Assembly (NCBI RefSeq): GCF_001238295.1 | Contig: NZ_LGXZ01000002.1 | Location: 186,001 to 250,000, forward strand | Source: Ruegeria sp. 6PALISEP08 | GTDB lineage: Bacteria; Pseudomonadota; Alphaproteobacteria; Rhodobacterales; Rhodobacteraceae | Direction: 5' to 3' | DNA: 64,000 nucleotides | Shown here: piece after piece, positions 1 through 7,716 of the stretch | Numbering within the stretch: position 1 is the stretch's first letter | How the letters are laid out: each line of letters opens with the position of its first letter | The notes under the pieces: generated by a model | What the model was told of the DNA's origin: nothing | The model's database searches: none | Seen by the model: only the letters and a program-made list of their open reading frames with translations | Translations under genes and position numbers: made by a program

Positions 1-168
1 AGCCCCGTCATGGATCGCTTCGATACCGGCCTGATCCAAAGGTTCCGTGGGACAGTCAATATTGACAGGCGGATCCCAGGGCATCTGATCAATCGCCGCG
101 CTTCCTCTGCGCGCTGCTGCCCCTGCGCGCCCTCCTCCTCGGCGCTTTCGTGTCGTCGTCTCGGCCAT
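1..168 (-). CDS. Trimethylamine methyltransferase family protein (MttB-like), N-terminal 56 codons
   Basis: Reading the minus strand from an ATG at 168 gives 56 in-frame codons to the window edge. The product starts with MAETTTRKRR, continues through a Gly/Ala/Arg-rich stretch and then IDQMPWDPPV and TEPLDQAGIEAIHDGA. This basic head followed by the PTEPLD..G..AIHDGA segment is what I know from MttB-superfamily proteins of Roseobacters (methylamine- or glycine-betaine-type corrinoid methyltransferases, mostly non-pyrrolysine in this group). A GGAGG ribosome binding site precedes the start at about 172-177. The body of the gene lies outside the window, so whether it is a pyrrolysine enzyme and which substrate it uses cannot be decided. 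Confidence 0.8.
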   Translation of the reverse strand, partial: MAETTTRKRRGGGRAGAAARRGSAAIDQMPWDPPVNIDCPTEPLDQAGIEAIHDGA

Positions 169-181
169 CGTTGCCTCCGTT

Positions 182-200
182 CTTGCTTTACACAAGCAAG
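182..200. promoter_or_regulatory. Perfect 7-bp inverted repeat upstream of the MttB-like gene
   Basis: CTTGCTT and AAGCAAG flank a 5-base loop (tacac). It lies 14 to 32 bases upstream of the minus-strand start at 168, just before the ribosome binding site. It could be an operator or a leader hairpin of the methyltransferase mRNA; nothing else in the window shares it. Confidence 0.3.
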
Positions 201-232
201 CCTCGAAGGCATGACTCTGGCCGCTCTATCTG

Positions 233-254
233 CGACAGAAAATGTCGGTTTTTT
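233..254 (+). terminator. Weak terminator-like hairpin on the plus strand
   Basis: CGACA, loop GAAAA, TGTCG is followed by G and TTTTTT. The stem is only 5 bp. No plus-strand gene ends here, since both neighbours are on the minus strand, so it may be chance or may stop antisense transcription into the HAD gene. Confidence 0.25.
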
Positions 255-283
255 ATTTCGGACCGTCGATTACCGAGTTTAAC

Positions 284-979
284 CTAGCGATTTTTTGCCA
301 GCCACTCGGGAATATGCCCGATATCCGGCAAGACTACATCCGCCATTGGCGCCAAGGCATCTGCCTCGGCCAGCCCCGTCAGAACACCGATGGTGGTCAT
401 CCCTGCGGCGCGCCCTGCCTGCAGGTCATGGAGGCTATCACCCACCATTACAACGCGGGAGGGCTCGACCCCAACATGGGCCGCAAAGGCCAGCAACTGA
501 CCGGGGCCCGGTTTGAATCCGTGCCCGCTGTCATACCCGGCGACAAAGTCGAAATGTTCCCGGATCCCTGCGGACTTCAGATGCTGCAGGGCCGGGTGTT
601 CACTGTCATTGGTCGCGACACCAAGCTTGATCCCTGCATTTCGCAGAGCTTCAAGAAACGGGACCAGAGGAACAGCAGGGGCCTGCGGAGCCGCGGCGGC
701 TTCGGCATTCATCACGTCCACAATCTGGTGTACGGTCATATCTGGAAAGTGATCGGCCAAAACGTCAGCGATTTCCTCGACGGTCGCGGCAATCACGATG
801 CTGTCTTCGGCATATTGCTCTTGCTCAAGATCATAGCCGATAACACGCCCAATCTCGGCCGCACGGTCTTTGTCACCATCTGTCAGGCGCAGCAACATAG
901 AGCGCCCAAAGCCGCCCCATGTGTTTGCAAAATCAAACAGCGTGCCATCTTTGTCGAAGACGATTGCATCTATCGGCAT
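284..979 (-). CDS. HAD-superfamily hydrolase (phosphoglycolate-phosphatase-like)
   Basis: 231 residues with the four HAD motifs in order: motif I FDKDGTLFDF near residue 8 (nucleophile and acid/base aspartates), a helical cap at roughly 20-90, motif II around VATNDSE, motif III at the lysine of FKPGPGQLL, and motif IV at VGDSLHDLQAG. This is the HAD-IA (Gph/beta-phosphoglucomutase) subclass. Such enzymes dephosphorylate small cytoplasmic metabolites; the substrate is not evident from sequence. The start at 979 has an AGGAG site 8 bases upstream. It follows the DUF3572 gene on the same strand after 24 bases, so the two are probably co-transcribed. The window holds a second HAD-IA gene, at 38190-38861, which looks more like canonical Gph. 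Confidence 0.88.
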   Translation of the reverse strand: MPIDAIVFDKDGTLFDFANTWGGFGRSMLLRLTDGDKDRAAEIGRVIGYDLEQEQYAEDSIVIAATVEEIADVLADHFPDMTVHQIVDVMNAEAAAAPQAPAVPLVPFLEALRNAGIKLGVATNDSEHPALQHLKSAGIREHFDFVAGYDSGHGFKPGPGQLLAFAAHVGVEPSRVVMVGDSLHDLQAGRAAGMTTIGVLTGLAEADALAPMADVVLPDIGHIPEWLAKNR

Positions 980-1003
980 CAGTTGCTCCTAAGGGTCAGG
1001 AAT

Positions 1004-1288
1004 TCAGGTCCAGTGTATTTCTGCGCCGCCGGACAAAACCCCACGCGCCTGCGCGGGAAGATCATAGGCGATCGAGTTCGCGTCACAAAACGCCATGACC
1101 CACGAGTCGTCAAGCACCATAAAATCAAGCACCGATGCCAGAAAATCCCGATCCCCTGCCCGCTCACGCACATCGTCTATCGAAGCACCCGTCGATCCTA
1201 GGAATATGGGCAACAGCTCGTCGTTACCAACCAGCCAACCCAGGGCCGTCAAAGCAAGTGTTTCAGCAGAATCGGACGATATCGGCAT
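1004..1288 (-). CDS. DUF3572 family protein
   Basis: A 94-residue protein matching the short alphaproteobacterial DUF3572 family: it starts with a helical segment (SAETLALTALGWLVGNDE), contains a conserved FL..TG.....R...GD..FL..VLDF core and ends in an aromatic-rich tail. The function of the family is not known. It is transcribed divergently from the PleD-like gene at 1377; I recall the same DUF3572/pleD neighbourhood in other Alphaproteobacteria, which would support the assignment. The 88-base gap between the two starts must hold both promoters. Confidence 0.85.
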   Translation of the reverse strand: MPISSDSAETLALTALGWLVGNDELLPIFLGSTGASIDDVRERAGDRDFLASVLDFMVLDDSWVMAFCDANSIAYDLPAQARGVLSGGAEIHWT

Positions 1289-1376
1289 AAATCGGGCTCA
1301 TATCCAGTCGTGGAAAGGGTTTGTTAACCAGACTCATAAACACTTTGTTCACGCATGCAATCAATGGTGAGCAACT

Positions 1377-2777
1377 ATGTCTGTGCAGGGAACCATCCTT
1401 GTCCTCGACGGGGTATCAACCAATCGCATCATGCTGAAGGTTCAGCTGACAGCGGCTTGGTATCACGTGGTGCAAGGTGAAAAGCTAGAAGGACTGCAGG
1501 CGCTTGTGCGCCGCACGCAACCTGATTTGGTACTGACCGCTCAGACTCTGCCCGATGGAACTGCTGCGGATGTCAAGAACGCGATTGCGACAGTTCCCGG
1601 CCTCGAGGATGTGCCTATCGTAGCCGTCGCCGCACAAAACGACAGAGACGCGCGTCTGCGCGCCCTGAAGGATGGGTTGGACGATGTACTGACACACCCA
1701 TTTAAAGACACCTTACTGCTGGCGCGTATCCGCAGCCTGTTGCGCGCGCGCGCCGTCACACAGGACCTGCAGGCCAGCAACAGTTCACAACCTATCGGGT
1801 TCGGGGAGCCTGCGCCAAGCATCATCCGCCCCCCCAAGGCGGCACAGGTCAGTATTCTGACACATGCGGTGCAAACCGGTGTCCTGTGGCATAAAGCGTT
1901 AAGAGAACAGCGGCAATACTCCCTGTCCTGGCACCTTCAGTCGAATCTTCAAAGCGTATTGTCAGGTGCGGTTCCCGATGCCGTTATTGTCGAACTGGGC
2001 ACGCATCCGTCCGATTTGAATATCCTGGCTGATCTAAGGTCGCGAAGCATTACACGAAATACCGTGCTGATCGGGGTGATGCAGGACAACGATACCCTTC
2101 AAGCGTCAGAGGCGCTGGACCGCGGCGCAGATGCCGTTTGCCTGGGCGGGTTCTGCACGCAGGAAATCTTGCTGCGGCTGGACAATCAGATCGCCCGCAA
2201 GGCGCGGTTGGATCATCTGCGGGTTTCGCTGAGAAAAGGCATCGCCGAGTCGTGGATCGATCCTTTGACCGGGCTGCACAATCGGCGTTTTGCAATGCGA
2301 GCACTGGATCAAATCGCACGCGAATCCGCTCGGACCGGGCGCGGATTTTCGGTCATGCTGGCCGATCTCGATCACTTCAAAGCCATCAATGACGACCATG
2401 GCCACGCCAGTGGCGATCACGTTCTGACGCAGGCAGCGGAACGTATGCGCGGTGCCTTGGGGTCTCGTGGCTTTGTCGCCCGTATCGGAGGCGAAGAATT
2501 CATGATCGGGATGCCCGACGTGTCACCCACTCAAGCCAAGCAAATGGCCGAAACCCTTTGCAGCAGCATTTGCAGCACGCCGTTCAGGCTTTCGAACGAG
2601 GGACGACAGGTCGATGTGACAGTCAGCATCGGGTTGAAGATGTCTCAGCCCTCTTTACCTGCTCAGGACTGCGTATCCTCTTATGTTGAAACCCTGATAG
2701 ATTCCGCCGACAAAGCGCTGTACGCAGCGAAAAAGGCCGGGCGCAATCAGGTGAGAATCCGGCAAAATGCAGCCTGA
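1377..2777 (+). CDS. pleD: PleD-type diguanylate cyclase with two degenerate receiver domains
   Basis: 466 residues with REC1 (about 5-125), REC2 (about 155-270) and GGDEF (about 290-460). The cyclase domain is intact: DPLTGLHNRRF, the metal-binding DLDHFKAIND and the active-site IGGEEF, so it should make cyclic di-GMP. The receivers are not intact. In REC1 the phosphoacceptor position of the DIILLD-type motif is Ala55 (DLVLTA) and the conserved lysine is His107 (LTHPFKD). In REC2 the equivalent aspartate is a glutamate (DAVIVE). The RxxD inhibitory site normally just before the GGEEF motif is missing; the segment reads GSRGFVAR. The protein is therefore probably not switched by phosphorylation in the Caulobacter manner, nor product-inhibited. 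It keeps the domain order, length and DUF3572 neighbour of pleD. Confidence 0.85.
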   Translation: MSVQGTILVLDGVSTNRIMLKVQLTAAWYHVVQGEKLEGLQALVRRTQPDLVLTAQTLPDGTAADVKNAIATVPGLEDVPIVAVAAQNDRDARLRALKDGLDDVLTHPFKDTLLLARIRSLLRARAVTQDLQASNSSQPIGFGEPAPSIIRPPKAAQVSILTHAVQTGVLWHKALREQRQYSLSWHLQSNLQSVLSGAVPDAVIVELGTHPSDLNILADLRSRSITRNTVLIGVMQDNDTLQASEALDRGADAVCLGGFCTQEILLRLDNQIARKARLDHLRVSLRKGIAESWIDPLTGLHNRRFAMRALDQIARESARTGRGFSVMLADLDHFKAINDDHGHASGDHVLTQAAERMRGALGSRGFVARIGGEEFMIGMPDVSPTQAKQMAETLCSSICSTPFRLSNEGRQVDVTVSIGLKMSQPSLPAQDCVSSYVETLIDSADKALYAAKKAGRNQVRIRQNAA

Positions 2778-2782
2778 GCCTG

Positions 2783-3256
2783 TCAGTCCTTTTTCTTGTG
2801 CCCGTGCTTCCCGCGCTTGACGACGTCTTGTAACCGATCGGCATATGCCTGCCGTTCGCCGTCGCTCATGGCGGTAACACGCGCCAACCATTGAGATTGC
2901 AGCGCCTCTTGCAGGGCAGCTGTGGCGTCTGCCTGCTGCTGCAAAAGCACTTCGACGGCGACTGGGTCAAAAGGAACCCTGCGCAACGCCTGGCTCATCG
3001 CCTCAAAGTCCTGCGTGCGGCCCTTGCTTCCTTTTTTGTGAAGACCCGACAGCTCGCCCCGCATTGCCTTGCGTTCGTCTTTTGGCAAAGCCCGGTACAA
3101 GGCTGGGCCAAATCCCGGTGGTGCCTTGGCATGATCTTCGCCTTTCAGGCGCAACACGGTTCCTAAGGCCACTCCAACGATCAACAGGTTCACAGCCAGA
3201 GACACGGCCAGGACAAGTGGCATCCACCGGCGTTTGGGTTTGGGGTCAGCGTTCAT
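2783..3256 (-). CDS. Membrane-anchored periplasmic Spy/CnrX-like protein (heavy-metal-sensor domain type)
   Basis: 157 residues: basic N-terminus (KPKRRW), one membrane anchor at about 12-32, then a helical, charged periplasmic domain. The segments PPGFGPALYRALPKDERKAMR and VEVLLQQQADATAALQEALQ resemble the LTxxQ-like helices of periplasmic heavy-metal sensor/Spy-type proteins. The tail is Lys/His-rich (KRGKHGHKKKD). It overlaps the preceding putative anti-sigma gene by four bases (ATGA), so translation is coupled. Its place at the end of an ECF sigma operon suggests an envelope sensor or chaperone that feeds into sigma factor control. The sequence does not show whether it binds metal. Confidence 0.7.
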   Translation of the reverse strand: MNADPKPKRRWMPLVLAVSLAVNLLIVGVALGTVLRLKGEDHAKAPPGFGPALYRALPKDERKAMRGELSGLHKKGSKGRTQDFEAMSQALRRVPFDPVAVEVLLQQQADATAALQEALQSQWLARVTAMSDGERQAYADRLQDVVKRGKHGHKKKD

Positions 3257-3612
3257 TCCGTGATCTCCAGAAAGCTTGTGTCATATCCAAGGTCTGCCAC
3301 AAAATACGCAGTCTCTTGCGACGTCAGCAGATTGACGGGATCGGGCAAAAAGGCAGGTGCTGAAAACCCGATCCAGACCCCCGCCGCACTGGCCGCCACC
3401 AGGCCACTCAACCCCTGCCAGCCGCCCAGATTGCGCACTAGCCTTTCCAACAGCGCAGGTCTTGGCCCCGGCGCGGGTTTCATTCGGTTCAGGCGCACGG
3501 CCTCGGCATCTGTCTGGATGCGCACGGCCAGATCATCCGGCAATGCGGGCCGTTGTTGGCGCGCCTGAGCAAACAATTGATCCAGTTCCAGGTTGTCATC
3601 CGTCATTGTCAT
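3253..3612 (-). CDS. Putative anti-sigma factor, single membrane span
   Basis: About 119 residues. The N-terminal half is acidic and helical (DNLELDQLFAQARQQRP), followed by a Pro-rich basic linker and one predicted membrane span (GLSGLVAASAAGVWIGFSA), then a short outside tail. Size, topology and position directly after an ECF sigma gene fit a membrane-tethered anti-sigma, but there is no zinc-binding HxxxCxxC motif, so it is not a ZAS-type protein. Three in-frame starts lie within the end of the sigma gene (3627, 3612, 3606). I chose 3612 because a 3627 start would deepen the overlap and no start has a clear ribosome site. The call comes mainly from context. Confidence 0.6.
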   Translation of the reverse strand: MTMTDDNLELDQLFAQARQQRPALPDDLAVRIQTDAEAVRLNRMKPAPGPRPALLERLVRNLGGWQGLSGLVAASAAGVWIGFSAPAFLPDPVNLLTSQETAYFVADLGYDTSFLEITE

Positions 3613-4213
3613 ACCCCAGTTCTTCACGCCGCCCCGCCAGAATGGCGGCCAGACTTCGTTTTCCCCGCGCTGTCAGACTTTCGACCGCTTCCACGGAAAT
3701 GCCCATGATCCCGGCAATCTCGGGGTTGGGCAATTCTTCAATGTGGCGCAGCACCACCGCTTGCCGCTGCCGCTCGGGCAGTTCGGCCAGCGCGACCTGC
3801 AAGGCATCCTTGCGCGCCTGGTCCTGCATCCGGTCAACCACGCTGGCTTTACCATCTTCAGGCTCGGGAACATCCGACAATCTGTCGGGTGTCTTCTTGC
3901 GCCGAAGGTCCACGCACAGGTTCAAAGTCACCCGGTACAGCCAGGTCGAGACTTTGGCCTGGCCGGACACCCAATCCGGTGCCAATTGCCACAACCGCAT
4001 CATCGCCTCTTGTGTCACGTCTTCCGCTTCGGCCCGATTGCCCAACATGCGCAACGCGACCGAGTAACAGCGTGGACCCAGACGGTCAGTAAGAACCCGA
4101 GCGGCCTCGGCATTGCCATCAGCAAAGCGGCCCAGCAACTCATCGTCGCTGAGCGTGCCCGCGCTGCTCATCGCACCGCGGGCGTCTTGTGGGTGGGAGG
4201 TCAGATCCTCCAT
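3596..4213 (-). CDS. ECF-type RNA polymerase sigma factor
   Basis: 205 residues with the two-domain ECF architecture. Region 2 spans about 25-95 and contains the core-binding/-10 segment RAEAEDVTQEAMMRLW. A linker with VPEPEDG follows. Region 4 (about 130-190) has LPERQRQAVVLRHIEELP and the helix-turn-helix NPEIAGIMGISVEAVES. There is no region 1.1 or 3. It directs RNA polymerase to a small regulon, typically in response to an envelope or oxidative signal. It is second in a minus-strand operon after the EF-hand gene (6-base gap) and overlaps the putative anti-sigma gene. An internal start at MSSAGTLSDDE would remove 14 residues and is also possible. Confidence 0.9.
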   Translation of the reverse strand: MEDLTSHPQDARGAMSSAGTLSDDELLGRFADGNAEAARVLTDRLGPRCYSVALRMLGNRAEAEDVTQEAMMRLWQLAPDWVSGQAKVSTWLYRVTLNLCVDLRRKKTPDRLSDVPEPEDGKASVVDRMQDQARKDALQVALAELPERQRQAVVLRHIEELPNPEIAGIMGISVEAVESLTARGKRSLAAILAGRREELGYDNDG

Positions 4214-4219
4214 CCTGCA

Positions 4220-4690
4220 TCAGCTGTCGTCTGCGTCCGAGTTGTGATGCTTTTTCTTGTGGTGCCGCCCCATCCGGTCCTTGGCATCGGCATATTCCTG
4301 CTCCGAGATTCCGCCACTGTTATCCGCGTCCATCCGATCAAACATCTTGTCAGCACGGCGGGGTTTCGGCAACTCGTCCTGATTTAGAAACCCGTCTTTG
4401 TTCGCATCATTTTTTTCGAACATCTTGGCGACGCGGTCACTCGCCCTTTTCTGCGCAGCGGCTTGCATCTCTTCAAGGCTCAGCTGGCCATCGCCATCGG
4501 TATCCGCTTGTGTGAAGCGCGCTGTGCGATGGGCCTCGATCTCTTGTTGCGTCACCTGACCATCACCATCGGCGTCAAGCTCTTGAAAGGATACAGGCTC
4601 GCGCCCGCCTTTTCCGGCAGCCAGGACAGATGTGCCGGTGACGGCAACTGCAGACAAAACGATGGCCGTGATGAATGTCGCGTTTTTCAT
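4220..4690 (-). CDS. Secreted EF-hand calcium-binding protein
   Basis: 156 residues with a Sec signal peptide (MKNATFITAIVLSAVAVTGTS.. ending VLAAG near residue 25). Four EF-hand loops follow: DADGDGQVTQQE, DTDGDGQLSLEE, DANKDGFLNQDE and DADNSGGISEQE, each with Asp at positions 1, 3 and mostly 5 and Glu at position 12. It should bind calcium in the periplasm. The C-terminus is rich in His and Lys (GRHHKKKHHN), a possible extra metal-binding patch. It is the first gene of the ECF sigma operon, which makes it a candidate calcium sensor or a main product of that regulon; this is inference. Confidence 0.88.
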   Translation of the reverse strand: MKNATFITAIVLSAVAVTGTSVLAAGKGGREPVSFQELDADGDGQVTQQEIEAHRTARFTQADTDGDGQLSLEEMQAAAQKRASDRVAKMFEKNDANKDGFLNQDELPKPRRADKMFDRMDADNSGGISEQEYADAKDRMGRHHKKKHHNSDADDS

Positions 4691-4912
4691 TTCGGTTTTC
4701 CCTTGTTGACGCGGCCCCAGTGCCGCTGCTCATACCTTTTCAAACGCAGGCGAACGGGAATTCCGTCGCAGGAAAGTGACACTTTTTTCTACAATGAGTT
4801 GAGACGCTCATGATGTTCTTCTGGTTTCAAGCGTTGCAAAGCGACGCACCCCCCTTTCAAATCCACCCGTTCAGACGCATTATCCCGCAAAGATTAATGC
4901 GCGAGTTATATT
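4691..4912. promoter_or_regulatory. Divergent spacer between the EF-hand/sigma operon and DUF983
   Basis: The 222 bases should carry promoters for both directions. On the minus strand GGAATT and CGTTTGAA occur about 12 bases apart at roughly 4740-4768. GGAAxx and CGTT are typical ECF -35/-10 elements, but the spacing is shorter than the usual 15-17, so autoregulation by the neighbouring sigma factor is only a suggestion. No convincing sigma-70 promoter was found on the plus strand. Confidence 0.25.
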
Positions 4913-5311
4913 ATGACGGATCAGACGATCGACACCGCAATCGAGTCAGAGCGTGAAACATGGCCCGCCCTTGTCAAAGGGTTTCGGTGCAAATGTCCCA
5001 ACTGTGGTGAAGGCAAGCTGTTGCACAGTTACCTCAAGGTCAATGATAGCTGCTCGAATTGCGGGCAGGAACTGTTTCATCATCGCGCCGACGATGGGCC
5101 CGCCTACCTGACGATTCTTCTTGTTGGCCACCTGCTCGCGCCTGCTCTGCACGTGTCTTACGTCCATTGGCGACCAGACCCCTGGACCATGGCCATCACC
5201 TTGTCGATTGGTTGCATTGCCCTGTCGCTGTACCTTCTGCCCCGATTGAAGGGAGCCGTTGTCGCGTATCAGTGGGCCCGCCGTATGCACGGTTTCGACA
5301 CATCCAAGTAA
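4913..5311 (+). CDS. DUF983 family membrane protein
   Basis: 132 residues. The N-terminal cytoplasmic part carries two CxxC pairs, CPNCGEGKLL and CSNCGQEL, probably a zinc ribbon. Two hydrophobic segments follow (AYLTILLVGHLLAPALHVSY and the segment after WTMAITLSI). The arrangement matches DUF983, a family of unknown function widespread in Alphaproteobacteria. The NUDIX gene follows on the same strand after 25 bases, so the two are probably an operon. The ribosome site before 4913 is weak. Confidence 0.85.
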   Translation: MTDQTIDTAIESERETWPALVKGFRCKCPNCGEGKLLHSYLKVNDSCSNCGQELFHHRADDGPAYLTILLVGHLLAPALHVSYVHWRPDPWTMAITLSIGCIALSLYLLPRLKGAVVAYQWARRMHGFDTSK

Positions 5312-5336
5312 ACCCAATGGGCCGCGTAGCGTAGAC

Positions 5337-6038
5337 ATGACAGCAGACAAGACCGCCATCCGGGACGCCGCAACTGTGATCGTTCTGCGGGACAGATGGA
5401 CCAACCCCTCGATCCTTATGGGTCAGCGCGGGTCCAAGGCCGCGTTCATGCCGAATAAGTTCGTGTTTCCTGGCGGGGCCGTTGATCCATCGGATTCAAA
5501 GATCCCCTTGGCTACCAAGCTGCCCGATCTGTGCCATGATCGCTTGGCCGAACAGGCAGAGCCAGGGTTGCAACATGCGCTGGCCGCCGCTGCCATTCGA
5601 GAGCTATGGGAAGAAACAGGGCTTGTTCTGGGCCAGCCGGGTGCTTGGCCAGGTCTCGCACCTGACGACTGGCAGAGTTTTTCCGCCATGGGATACGTGC
5701 CATCTGCAGCTGCGTTGCAGTTCGTATTCCGCGCCGTAACACCACCCGGACGCCCTCGTCGGTTTGACGCACGGTTCTTTTTAGTCGACGCGGATGCCCT
5801 TCAAGGTGATCTGGACGATTTCGGCCGCGCCTCGGATGAGCTGTCGCACCTGCAATGGGTGCAACTGGATCGGGCCCGAGATCTGGATCTGCCCTTCATA
5901 ACCGAGGTTGTTCTGGCGGAAATCGCGGCCCGGGTTACATTCTCCGAGCCGCCATTGTCAGTTCCATTCTACAAGAATAACGACGAATCCAATCTGTTCC
6001 TGCGCCTCAGGGGCTTTACCATGCCGGAACACGATTGA
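5337..6038 (+). CDS. NUDIX hydrolase
   Basis: 233 residues from the ATG at 5337. An upstream in-frame ATG at 5259 would run into the DUF983 gene and adds 26 unrelated residues, so I rejected it. The NUDIX box is split: the first glycine is in VFPGGAVD and the catalytic REL..EETGLV (AAIRELWEETGLVLG) comes about 50 residues later, as in the long-insert NUDIX proteins related to coenzyme A and RNA pyrophosphohydrolases (NUDT7/NUDT19-like). A substrate such as CoA or a nucleotide diphosphate is likely, but none can be named. It converges on the RNase J gene with 10 bases between the stop codons and no clear terminator. Confidence 0.85.
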   Translation: MTADKTAIRDAATVIVLRDRWTNPSILMGQRGSKAAFMPNKFVFPGGAVDPSDSKIPLATKLPDLCHDRLAEQAEPGLQHALAAAAIRELWEETGLVLGQPGAWPGLAPDDWQSFSAMGYVPSAAALQFVFRAVTPPGRPRRFDARFFLVDADALQGDLDDFGRASDELSHLQWVQLDRARDLDLPFITEVVLAEIAARVTFSEPPLSVPFYKNNDESNLFLRLRGFTMPEHD

Positions 6039-6048
6039 CGGTTCCGGT

Positions 6049-7716
6049 TCACCGCATCCGGCTGACAACCACCGTCACTTCGGGCTTCTTGCCGATTTCC
6101 GTTCTTGCGGTCTGCCGAACGATCCGGCGCATTTCGCCTTCCAGCTTGTCGTCATCGCGCAGTGTTTTGGCAGCAGCCCGCATCAGGAACTGATTCAGGT
6201 CCTCTTCCAGAACCTCTACCAAAGCGGCGCGCGAGGTTCCGATCTCGGGCAGGCCCATCGTATCGCACCAAGGCTCGCCCAACGGTTCGTCTTCCTCGTC
6301 CAGAACCACGGTTACGGTGACATGCCCGTTCAGAGCCATGCGGATACGATCCCGCACCACCCCGTCCAACGCGCCGATCTTGACCGTCCCGTCCAGATAG
6401 GTGCGCCCGGTTTCGACATAATCGACAACCGCCGGGGCGTTACCACTTAGATCCAGCATGGTACCGTTCACCGCCAGCACGCCGGTTCTGCCGCCTTGCT
6501 CTGCCAGTTTGACGTGTTCACGCAGATGACGGTGTTCTCCATGCATGGGAATCACGACCTGCGGACTGATCAGCGCATGCACCTTTTCAAGATCGGGTCG
6601 GTTGGCGTGGCCTGACACGTGATAGAGCCCCGAACTGTCATCCACTACATCCACGCCCTTCTCGCTGAGCTGGTTCATGATAAAGATCACGCCCCGTTCG
6701 TTGCCCGGAATGGTCTTCGAGGAAAACAAGAACAGGTCGCCTTCGGCCAGTTCCAGACCGCGATACTTGCCACGCGCCAGTTGGGCACTGGCGGCACGGC
6801 GTTCGCCCTGGCTGCCGGTTACGATCAGCATCAGGTTCTGACGCGGAAGATCCAGCGCTTCTTCCGCGCTGATCACCTTTGGAAAATCCACAAGGATACC
6901 GGTCTCGGTCGAGGCCTCAATCATCCGGCGCATGGCCCGGCCCAACAGGACAACCGAACGTCCTGCACGCGCGCCCGCCTCCGCAAGTGTTTTGACCCGC
7001 GCGACGTTTGAGGCAAAAGTGGTGGCCACAACCATACCTTCAGCGCTTTCGACCAGTTTGACGATCTCGGGGCCAACCTCAGATTCCGAACGACCCGGAT
7101 GGGTGGAAAACACATTTGTACTGTCGCAGACCAGCGCCTTGACGCCGGGCTTGGCCACCTCGGCCCAAAGATCGGGATCAAAGGCTTCGCCAACGACCGG
7201 AGCTGCATCTAATTTGAAGTCACCCGAATGCACGACGCGCCCCTCCGGCGTGTCGATGACCAACGCCGCGCTTTCGGGAATCGAGTGCGATACAGGCAGA
7301 AAGCCAACCGTGAAAGGACCGACCGTGACCTGTTCAGGCCAGGCAGATGCGGTCGTCACCGCCTCGGTCGAGTGTGCATGTTCTTCCATCTTGCGGCGTG
7401 CGATATTGGCCGTGAAGGCGCGGGCATAGACCGGGGCACCCAAGGCTTCATAGCAATGCGCCACAGCTCCGATGTGGTCCTCATGCGCGTGGGTGATGAA
7501 AACACCGTCCAGCCGGTCGGCGCGCTCTTTCAGCCACGAAATGTCCGCGTAGATGAGGTCAACGCCCGGCGTTGTGTCCATGTCCGGAAAGGTTACGCCC
7601 AGGTCGACAAGGATCAGGCGTTCCTGACCGGGTTTGCCATAGCCGTACACATAGGCATTCATGCCAATTTCACCCGCGCCACCCAGCGGCAGGTAGATCA
7701 ATCTTTCACTGCTCAT
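6049..7716 (-). CDS. rnj: Ribonuclease J
   Basis: 555 residues of the metallo-beta-lactamase/beta-CASP family. The zinc-binding motif HAHEDH is at 76-81, a further metal ligand lies in VSHSIPES and HSGDFKLD, and the beta-CASP region around 200-380 has the GSQGE segment. A C-terminal domain of about 100 residues follows. RNase J combines 5'-3' exonuclease and endonuclease activity and in Alphaproteobacteria trims 5' ends of rRNA and mRNA. It overlaps coaX by four bases (ATGA), so it is the last gene of a birA-coaX-rnj unit. Confidence 0.95.
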   Translation of the reverse strand: MSSERLIYLPLGGAGEIGMNAYVYGYGKPGQERLILVDLGVTFPDMDTTPGVDLIYADISWLKERADRLDGVFITHAHEDHIGAVAHCYEALGAPVYARAFTANIARRKMEEHAHSTEAVTTASAWPEQVTVGPFTVGFLPVSHSIPESAALVIDTPEGRVVHSGDFKLDAAPVVGEAFDPDLWAEVAKPGVKALVCDSTNVFSTHPGRSESEVGPEIVKLVESAEGMVVATTFASNVARVKTLAEAGARAGRSVVLLGRAMRRMIEASTETGILVDFPKVISAEEALDLPRQNLMLIVTGSQGERRAASAQLARGKYRGLELAEGDLFLFSSKTIPGNERGVIFIMNQLSEKGVDVVDDSSGLYHVSGHANRPDLEKVHALISPQVVIPMHGEHRHLREHVKLAEQGGRTGVLAVNGTMLDLSGNAPAVVDYVETGRTYLDGTVKIGALDGVVRDRIRMALNGHVTVTVVLDEEDEPLGEPWCDTMGLPEIGTSRAALVEVLEEDLNQFLMRAAAKTLRDDDKLEGEMRRIVRQTARTEIGKKPEVTVVVSRMR

